Source of the DNA: Burkholderiaceae bacterium
Lineage (GTDB): Bacteria; Pseudomonadota; Gammaproteobacteria; Burkholderiales; Burkholderiaceae_A
Direction of reading: 5' to 3'
Assembly (NCBI GenBank): GCA_018882795.1
Contig: VERJ01000016.1
Span: 1 to 39,274, forward strand
Length of the DNA: 39,274 bases
In this document: piece after piece, positions 1 to 5,825 of the stretch
Layout of the letters: every line of letters starts with the position of its first letter
Position numbering within the stretch: the first letter of the stretch is position 1
The notes under the pieces: generated by a model
What the model was told of the DNA's origin: nothing
Seen by the model: the letters and a program-made list of their open reading frames with translations, nothing else
The model's database searches: none
Translations under genes and position numbers: made by a program

Positions 1-137
1 GTTCAACCCGTGGACGACCGCAGACCTGCGGACTCCCGCTGTATGCATTAACGGCCCTTTATCGGGCTTGGTTTAGTAGGGAATAAAGCAAAAGGTGTGC
101 CGGGCAAGCCGACAATGCACGCCGGGGGTTTCGAGGC
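1..137. other. Left edge, no gene recognised
   Basis: No coding region or RNA gene could be recognised in this stretch. It contains short hairpins, for example CCGCA/TGCGG near position 20 and GGCCC/GGGCT near 53-70. These may belong to a terminator or an RNA that runs off the left edge, but no assignment is supported. The segment lies downstream of the two small minus-strand membrane-protein genes and could hold their terminator; no strong U-tract hairpin is seen. Confidence 0.3.
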
Positions 138-236
138 TTACTTTTTATCTTTTTTGTCGTCTCGGGTGCCGAAGTATGCCAAGCAGGCCATAAAAAGCAG
201 AAAAAGTGCAGCGACAATTAATCCCTCATTCCCCAT
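138..236 (-). CDS. Tiny single-span membrane protein, 32 aa
   Basis: This is a 32-residue frame that starts with an ATG overlapping the end of the preceding small gene. Residues 5-22 are a continuous hydrophobic helix (GLIVAALFLLFMACLAYF), followed by a charged tail rich in Lys and Asp (TRDDKKDKK). That inner-membrane helix with a positive cytoplasmic tail is the layout of many small bacterial membrane proteins. The overlapping start suggests translational coupling to the upstream frame. The function is unknown. The main support is the protein-like composition and the exact overlap; it is short enough that chance cannot be excluded. Confidence 0.5.
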   Translation of the reverse strand: MGNEGLIVAALFLLFMACLAYFGTRDDKKDKK

Positions 237-426
237 CGTCGATCCCCTTTCTGAAGTACACCCCCAGGGTAGCAAAGCCTATCGCACACATCAATACTGC
301 GGCGGCTTGAGGCGTACTGACGCGATCCTCAATCCAGCTACCGAGAACTGCCGTGATAATGAATGCCGTTGTCAGGTTGTCGCAAATCTTCGCCAACCTA
401 TCCCGCTGATTTCTATTAAGTCGCAT
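226..426 (-). CDS. Small two-span membrane protein, 66 aa
   Basis: The frame encodes a basic amphipathic N-terminus (MRLNRNQRDRLAKICDNL) and two hydrophobic segments at about residues 17-33 and 40-58 joined by a short polar loop. Small proteins of this shape (a charged start of the form RLxxxQRxRLAKxxDNL before a helical hairpin) are common and uncharacterised in proteobacteria. The ATG at 426 was chosen because the protein pattern begins there; a TTG 13 codons upstream (465) is possible, and neither has a strong ribosome-binding site. It overlaps the 32-aa gene downstream by 11 bases and follows the giant flagellin on the same strand. Function unknown. Confidence 0.6.
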   Translation of the reverse strand: MRLNRNQRDRLAKICDNLTTAFIITAVLGSWIEDRVSTPQAAAVLMCAIGFATLGVYFRKGIDDGE

Positions 427-494
427 GCCCACAGCATGCCGGGGAGTCAGTCCAAAGAAAATCAACAGTGCAGTCTAGTTCGATCGATGGAGGG

Positions 495-3400
495 TCAGAC
501 CTCCGGTGCCTGCAGCATGGAAAGAATGACCTCCGGCAGCAGATTGCCCTGGGCCATCATGGCGCCGGCAGCCTGCTGGCCGATCTGGATGCGCACCAGG
601 CGCGCCATCTCGCTTGCGTAGTCCACATCCTGAAGGCGGGATTTTGTATCGATCAGATTCTCCGACACGCCCTCTAAGTTGTTGATGGCGTATTCCAGTC
701 GCTGCTCCTGAGCGCCAAGGCCAGTCCGAAAACGACTGACCCGATCAATCACCGATTCCACAAAATTCTGCAGCTGAGAAAAATTGGAATCTGATAATGA
801 AGCTTCGGTGTTGTCATCAATTATATCCAGCAGATTGGCCAGATTATCGAAGGCCACCTTGTCGCTGCCGACATTCTGATTGGCGCCAGTGATGCGCACA
901 TCTTTAAACCCCGATATGGATGTCTGCTCTCCGGCACTCGCACTCGCCCCAAGCTGCACGGTGGCGGCTTGCCGCAGACTGCCCACCGACAGCGTCGTGA
1001 CAGGCGACACATAGGCTGAAAAAGAGTCGTCGTTTACCGTAATGACCCGGCTATTTTTTAATGCAAAAGAAAAACCAAGATCATCAAACCGGAATGTCTT
1101 AGAAGCGCCGGGGGCAATCTCCCCGACCGCCAAGCTTTGCGATTTACCAACAATCCCGGTATTGGCCATGGCCGTCACGGTGATCACACCAGGGTTGGCG
1201 ATATCTCGCACAGTAACGGCGATATCATCAATGCCCACCTTAGCGGGCTCCTGCATGGTGATCTGATTGCCCGATACCGTAACCCGCGTGGCAGCGGGAA
1301 ATTCCGGGCTATCGTTGGCGGTGGTGTTATTGGGATAGTCCTGGGCGATCAACCCCGCAAGCCGATTGGCCACACTGGCAGCGTCATCGGTGGACTCGAC
1401 CCGCACTGCATATTCTCGTCCACCAAAGGCAATCTCGACTGACCGGCCCACCGCAAGATCCGCCTGCTGAATAGTAATCACACGATCAGAGCGATCGCGA
1501 TTCTGTGAAGAGACTGAAGTCTCCAGCCCCCCAATGTTGGAACCCTCTACCAGACGATCGGTGATCACATTGCCTGGGGTGATAGTGAAGTACACCTTAT
1601 CGCCCACCTTGGGGGTTCCGGTCAGATTTAACTCAACCCTATCCCCGGTATCCAGAGTCAACCAACCCGAGGCATAAGTGGCTGCCAGCACAGAGTCTCC
1701 ATAAGCGTTTTTAATGGTGTAGTTGAATGCCCCAACGCCTGTAGCCCCGTTGTACTCCAGTAAATAATCGCCCGCAGGCAGACCACCCACCACCGCAAAG
1801 GTGGTGTTGGTCACACCTTCCGGCCGCTCGTAGCTGGCTGTGGTTGTTCCACCACTCACCGCAATGGTCATGTAATCACCCGAAAGCGGACTGCGGGTTG
1901 CAGTAGGGCTTGACTCGTCAACGCCGCGATAACGAAATACTTCCAAGGTTTTTGTGGCGTAGCTCAATACTGTGGATGATCCACCGGCACCCGTGAGGTA
2001 ACCTGATGGTGTTGCACCCTGCGCGATCCAACTCGAACCATTGTAGGCATAAGAATAATTTCCAGACTGCAGTGGCACACCCGACATCGTGCTTGTGCGG
2101 CTGGAGAAGTCGTTGCTACTGGAATTAAAGGTGATGTAATCGTCAGCGCCAAGTCCAGCATTCACGGCAGTGAAATTAACCCGATCCCCTTCTTTGGGAG
2201 TGCCCGAAAAATTCAATGACACCCAATCTTTGCCAGCACCGGTATATAGCGAATTGCCACTCATGTAAGCACCGGCGCCACCACCACTTACTAATGACCA
2301 GGCATTCCCGTTGTAGTAAATCTGATAGCCCCCACCTTCCATGTCATAGGCGCTTCCTGAAACCCCTGTTACACCGACTGATCTCGTGCGTGTTGCGGTA
2401 ATACCACTTGAATCTTCATTCGACGTGAAACTGATGTTGTCGCCTGAATACGAATAGTTTGTTGCCCATGAAACACTGCGCTGCGTATCTAGGCTAAGGG
2501 TATTGGTTGCCTGGTTATAAGATCCTGTAACCCCCGCTGGCTCACCGCTCACGCTCCACGAAGTTCCGCCTAGATAAGAAACGGTATATGTTGCATTGAT
2601 GCCGGTTAAATCTCCTGCACCTACAACGGCGCGGGTGCTGTTATAGATCTGGCCATTTGCCTGGGTCACAGTTGAATCGGGCTCTCCGATTCCAAATTCT
2701 GGCGGGCCAATCCTGAACTGAATGCGATCCCCAGGTTTCGGGGTGCCTGTTAAGGTGACATTGACCGAATTGCCTGGGCTGGTGGTCAACACGGAGCCGT
2801 TAAAAGAAGCGTTGCCCGGCACAGCGCTGGATAAAAACGTCCAAGCACGTGGATCCGTGTAGGCGTAACCGCTATCGTTAAACAGAATGTCATAGTAGCC
2901 GTCGTCTAACCGCCCGCCCACACCCCACACAGCAGCCGTAATACCTTGCGCAGGCCTCACGATCGGGTTTTGGGTCCCCGCAACTGTTTCGCTCACTGTG
3001 AGCTGGATATTGCTCATGCCCATGCCCAGCGCGGAATTGAACTGAATGGCCCCGTTCGATGCCGAGACGGCGGAAGCCCCCGACCCAAAATGCTGACCGA
3101 TTCTGCTGGCAAGCTTTGAGGCAATGGTGGTGCGAGTGTCATCGGTGCCCGCAATCAGTGAGAACTGCGTGAAGTTTTCTGGGTTGCCCACATCCACGGT
3201 GAACTTGCGTCCTGCGATCACATCAAAGTCATTGATGGTGATGAATCGGCTTGCGTTCGATGTAAACGCCACCGGGGATACAGTGGATGCAATCTGCGAT
3301 ACAACATCGGTCTGAAGGGGGCGATGCACTTCATAAGAAAGGTCCGCAATTGTTCGACCAGAGTCGCTCTCTAAAGTAACAATTGATCCCGCACGAACAG

Positions 3401-4628
3401 CATTGGCGGGGTAATCCGCCGCCAGTTGGCGGCGCAGGCCCTCGGCAACGGTTTCCGTAGTGGAATCACTGGCCACAATATAAGCATAGGCCTTGCCGTT
3501 CACGTTAAGGGTGATGCGATTGCCTTCGCCCAGATCCTGTGCGGTGGGAATGATTGTGCGCGCATAGTCGTGGCGGTTAAATGTTTGAGCACCCACAGTC
3601 ACCGCAGTCAGTGGACTGCTGTCCACATTTTTTCCAAAGAATCGGACTGTTCCTGCTGTTGCCACGGCATCGGGCTTGGAAAACTTTCCATCTCTTCCGC
3701 CCAAGCCATCACTGTCAACATCCGCAGCCATGCCCACGGCATTGGCGGCGTTGTATTGGGCTGCCATTCCTGCAGCGATATTGGTGTAGGCCAACACACT
3801 GTTGCCAGCGACCGCCGCGCTTAATCCATCGTTATTTGGAGTGAGGTTCTCTGCAGTGACCGTATAAGTCTGAACTAGCGTGCGATCTGGGTTATCGCCC
3901 TTCACCGTAAAACGAATCTGGTCTCCGGCTTCATAAATGCCAGAGAGCGTAATCACGGCCTCTGAAGTGCCCGATCCTGTGACCGTTGCTGCCTGAGAGT
4001 TTTCGATGCCTTCGGTGCCATCAAGTTTGGTTGTGGCCCGAGACTTCTGATTAGAGATTGCCGTGGGCTTGCTAAACGAAATGGCATAGTCGCCCGCATT
4101 GGCGCTAAACACGTCCAGGTTTTCGACCGTCAATCCATTTAGGATTGATGCGCCTTCTGCCAACTGGGTACGATCAAAAAAAGAGGCCGCAATTGCCGAG
4201 CCCAGAGAGTTCTTCAGTAGTGCGTTGGCGTTATATGCAGCCTGCTCTGCGGTGGCATTGATGCCCGTCCGCAGTGCCGAGATCTCATCGGAAATGGCGC
4301 GCTTTTGATCCAGGGATAAAGATCCATTGCGAGCCTGGGTGGCCAATTCCTTCATGCGACGCAGCATGTCCGTCACCTGGCCAAGCGAGCCATCGGCCGC
4401 CTGCACCATCGAAATCACCTGATGGGCGTTGCGGACACTCTGCCCAAGGCCAGTCACCTGGGAACGAATCTGCTCTGAAATGCCCAGGCCAGCCGCATCA
4501 TCCCCAGCCCGGTTAATCCGCAACCCTGAGGAGAGACGCTCTACGGCGTTGGACAGGGCACTCTGGCCGAGCGCCAACTCGCGCTTGGCGAAAACCGCTG
4601 CCGGAACATGATTTAAAGAAACCGCCAT
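495..4628 (-). CDS. Giant flagellin with repeat-rich insert, 1377 aa
   Basis: This is a filament subunit. Residues 1-170 match the flagellin D0/D1 region (VERLSSGLRINRAGDDAAGLGISEQ) and the last ~130 residues match the C-terminal D1/D0 helices (LEYAINNLEGVSEN, IQIGQQAAGAMMAQ). Ordinary flagellins are 280-550 aa, so about 1000 residues are inserted in the surface D2/D3 region. The insert holds a ~115-aa module beginning near residues 357, 462 and 1049 (R-x-I-x-I-x-x-x-D, then G and a VG-x-x-E pattern). Between the second and third copies lies a ~480-aa block with three GTPKxGD(R/K) motifs near 629, 809 and 1004. No Cys was seen. The ATG at 4628 was chosen because AAGGGGG precedes it by six bases; a GTG seven codons upstream lacks that. 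A sigma-28-type promoter and a leader hairpin precede it. It is paralogous to the 998-aa flagellin. Confidence 0.93.
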   Translation of the reverse strand: MAVSLNHVPAAVFAKRELALGQSALSNAVERLSSGLRINRAGDDAAGLGISEQIRSQVTGLGQSVRNAHQVISMVQAADGSLGQVTDMLRRMKELATQARNGSLSLDQKRAISDEISALRTGINATAEQAAYNANALLKNSLGSAIAASFFDRTQLAEGASILNGLTVENLDVFSANAGDYAISFSKPTAISNQKSRATTKLDGTEGIENSQAATVTGSGTSEAVITLSGIYEAGDQIRFTVKGDNPDRTLVQTYTVTAENLTPNNDGLSAAVAGNSVLAYTNIAAGMAAQYNAANAVGMAADVDSDGLGGRDGKFSKPDAVATAGTVRFFGKNVDSSPLTAVTVGAQTFNRHDYARTIIPTAQDLGEGNRITLNVNGKAYAYIVASDSTTETVAEGLRRQLAADYPANAVRAGSIVTLESDSGRTIADLSYEVHRPLQTDVVSQIASTVSPVAFTSNASRFITINDFDVIAGRKFTVDVGNPENFTQFSLIAGTDDTRTTIASKLASRIGQHFGSGASAVSASNGAIQFNSALGMGMSNIQLTVSETVAGTQNPIVRPAQGITAAVWGVGGRLDDGYYDILFNDSGYAYTDPRAWTFLSSAVPGNASFNGSVLTTSPGNSVNVTLTGTPKPGDRIQFRIGPPEFGIGEPDSTVTQANGQIYNSTRAVVGAGDLTGINATYTVSYLGGTSWSVSGEPAGVTGSYNQATNTLSLDTQRSVSWATNYSYSGDNISFTSNEDSSGITATRTRSVGVTGVSGSAYDMEGGGYQIYYNGNAWSLVSGGGAGAYMSGNSLYTGAGKDWVSLNFSGTPKEGDRVNFTAVNAGLGADDYITFNSSSNDFSSRTSTMSGVPLQSGNYSYAYNGSSWIAQGATPSGYLTGAGGSSTVLSYATKTLEVFRYRGVDESSPTATRSPLSGDYMTIAVSGGTTTASYERPEGVTNTTFAVVGGLPAGDYLLEYNGATGVGAFNYTIKNAYGDSVLAATYASGWLTLDTGDRVELNLTGTPKVGDKVYFTITPGNVITDRLVEGSNIGGLETSVSSQNRDRSDRVITIQQADLAVGRSVEIAFGGREYAVRVESTDDAASVANRLAGLIAQDYPNNTTANDSPEFPAATRVTVSGNQITMQEPAKVGIDDIAVTVRDIANPGVITVTAMANTGIVGKSQSLAVGEIAPGASKTFRFDDLGFSFALKNSRVITVNDDSFSAYVSPVTTLSVGSLRQAATVQLGASASAGEQTSISGFKDVRITGANQNVGSDKVAFDNLANLLDIIDDNTEASLSDSNFSQLQNFVESVIDRVSRFRTGLGAQEQRLEYAINNLEGVSENLIDTKSRLQDVDYASEMARLVRIQIGQQAAGAMMAQGNLLPEVILSMLQAPEV

Positions 4629-4656
4629 GCCTGACCCCCTTCGAGACACATTTGCT

Positions 4657-4672
4657 GAGGGCGAACGCCCCC
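4657..4672 (-). promoter_or_regulatory. Leader hairpin of giant flagellin mRNA
   Basis: The predicted leader contains GGGCG-TT-CGCCC within a GGGGG...CCCTC context, about four bases after the predicted transcript start and 28 bases before the ATG. The same position in the other two flagellin leaders carries a hairpin of different sequence. A 5'-terminal stem that protects the mRNA or tunes translation is an inference. Confidence 0.55.
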
Positions 4673-4682
4673 GTATCTGGGA

Positions 4683-4709
4683 TTACGGAAGAATTGGCTA
4701 TGGCGTTTA
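4683..4709 (-). promoter_or_regulatory. Sigma-28 (FliA) promoter of giant flagellin
   Basis: TAAA, exactly 15 bases, then TTCCGTAA. The classical flagellar sigma-28 promoter is TAAA-N15-GCCGATAA. The same TAAA-N15-nYCCGTAw pattern precedes the other two flagellin genes at the same distance from the start codon, which makes chance unlikely. The predicted transcript start is near 4676, giving a leader of ~48 bases. Confidence 0.8.
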
Positions 4710-4753
4710 GGTTGTTTTGGGAAATTTTTTAAAAAATTTAGCCAGGAAGGCCC

Positions 4754-4784
4754 AAAAAAACATCGGGCCACAAGGGGCCCGATG
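4754..4784 (-). terminator. Rho-independent terminator of flaG (first copy)
   Basis: Read on the minus strand, this is a CATCGGGCC / GGCCCGATG stem with a short loop followed by seven T residues. It lies 28 bases after the flaG stop and upstream of the giant flagellin promoter, so it separates the two transcripts. Confidence 0.85.
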
Positions 4785-4811
4785 AAAAATCTATAAAAAT
4801 CAATGGGTTAG

Positions 4812-5237
4812 CTAGGCGCGCCGATCAACAAAAAGCCCCTGCAAACCTGGCAATTCCTGGACATTTCGGGCAATTCGCAAGGTTTCATCGGCCGGAATCT
4901 GGCGGACGACCTCCCCGTTATTGGGGTTCAGCACGGTGGTCACGTAGTAACCGGCAGATTCATCCACAAACACATTCAAATCCCGGCCGGATTCGGTCAG
5001 GTAGCCCCGAATCTGGTCTGCAGCACGCTGCATCACTTCCTTACTGGGTTGGGTGAATTCTTCAACCCGCACCTCTGGCCGGGCAGCAGCGGCAAGCTCG
5101 GCAGCCTTGGAAACAACAGCGGGGTCCACCGCCTGGGCGACCTCTGACACCGTATCGGTCGGCTGTCGGGGCGGCACCAAGGGCACCACGCCGGAAGTTT
5201 CAATCAGATTGGATGAATACGCAGAAATGGGGGTCAT
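4812..5237 (-). CDS. flaG: FlaG-family flagellar protein, 141 aa
   Basis: FlaG proteins are small and encoded next to flagellins; they affect filament length or assembly. The conserved C-terminal half (residues ~60-135) is present: SKEVMQRAADQIRGYLTESG, then NVFVDESAGYYVTTVLNPNNG, EVVRQIPADETLRIARNVQE. The N-terminal 60 residues are low-complexity and variable, as usual. GCGAGGA is a plausible ribosome-binding site just before the ATG at 5237. The gene sits between two terminators, so it seems to be its own transcription unit, yet no sigma-28-type promoter was found upstream. It is a paralogue of the next gene (5367-5792), same length, with a nearly parallel C-terminal domain. Confidence 0.9.
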   Translation of the reverse strand: MTPISAYSSNLIETSGVVPLVPPRQPTDTVSEVAQAVDPAVVSKAAELAAAARPEVRVEEFTQPSKEVMQRAADQIRGYLTESGRDLNVFVDESAGYYVTTVLNPNNGEVVRQIPADETLRIARNVQELPGLQGLFVDRRA

Positions 5238-5292
5238 CGTGATCCTCGCTTTTCCCGGAGGTTAAAGCAGAAGCATAGCGAGATCAACGGCC

Positions 5293-5323
5293 CAAAAAAA
5301 CAAACCCCCGCTCGTGGCGGGGG
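5293..5323 (-). terminator. Rho-independent terminator of fliC-flaG unit
   Basis: On the minus strand a CCCCCGC / GCGGGGG stem with a five-base loop is followed by TTTGTTTTTTT. It lies 43 bases after the stop of the second flaG and would end the flagellin-flaG transcript. Confidence 0.88.
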
Positions 5324-5366
5324 CTGTGGGTTGGTTGGTGACTGGTGGTAAGCGGTCTAGGCAGGG

Positions 5367-5792
5367 TTACGCCCGTTGATTGACGAGCATGCCTCGCATC
5401 TGATCGATGTTGCGGGCAATGCGCAGGGTTTCCTCAGAGGGCAGTGAGCGGACCACCTCCCCCGTCTCGGGATTGACCACCCGGGCCACATACTTGCCCG
5501 TCGACTCATCCAACGTGACGTTAAGGTTCCTGCCTGACTCCCGAAGATAACCCTGGATCTGCTGAGCAGCCACCTGCATCACCTCCTTGGTGGCACGGGC
5601 GTACTGCTCCACATTGACCTCGGCCCTGGCCTTGGCCGCAGCAGCCGCTGCCTCACCGGCAGCGTCCACCTTGGCCTCGGGGGCCTTTTGCTCAACCGGC
5701 GCGCTCTTGGGCTGCTGCACCACCACCTTGGGCTGGACAGCAGGCGTTTGAGGCGCCTGCGCCTGAGCTGGCAAAGCGGATAGGGGGTTCAT
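5367..5792 (-). CDS. flaG: FlaG-family flagellar protein, 141 aa (second copy)
   Basis: The C-terminal FlaG domain is clear: TKEVMQVAAQQIQGYLRESG, NVTLDESTGKYVARVVNPETG, EVVRSLPSEETLRIARNIDQ. The first ~55 residues are rich in Ala, Pro, Gln and Lys and probably disordered. The gene starts 33 bases after the stop of the 998-aa flagellin with AAGAGGA before its ATG, so it is co-transcribed with that flagellin and ends at the strong terminator downstream. This pairing suggests that it serves the 998-aa flagellin, while the other flaG stands alone. Its exact role in filament growth is known only in general terms for the family. Confidence 0.92.
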   Translation of the reverse strand: MNPLSALPAQAQAPQTPAVQPKVVVQQPKSAPVEQKAPEAKVDAAGEAAAAAAKARAEVNVEQYARATKEVMQVAAQQIQGYLRESGRNLNVTLDESTGKYVARVVNPETGEVVRSLPSEETLRIARNIDQMRGMLVNQRA

Positions 5793-5825
5793 GATGAGTG
5801 TCCTCTTAAAGTATCACCCTATCCA

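Noticed and set aside
1-60. 3' end of a tRNA, tmRNA or other RNA gene at the left edge
   Set aside because: GTTCAACCC looks vaguely like a T-arm, but no acceptor stem or CCA could be matched and no known RNA end was recognised.
97-621. 174-codon plus-strand frame at the left edge
   Set aside because: It overlaps the flagellin 3' end and both small membrane genes on the other strand. The translated product is mixed in composition without a protein-like pattern.
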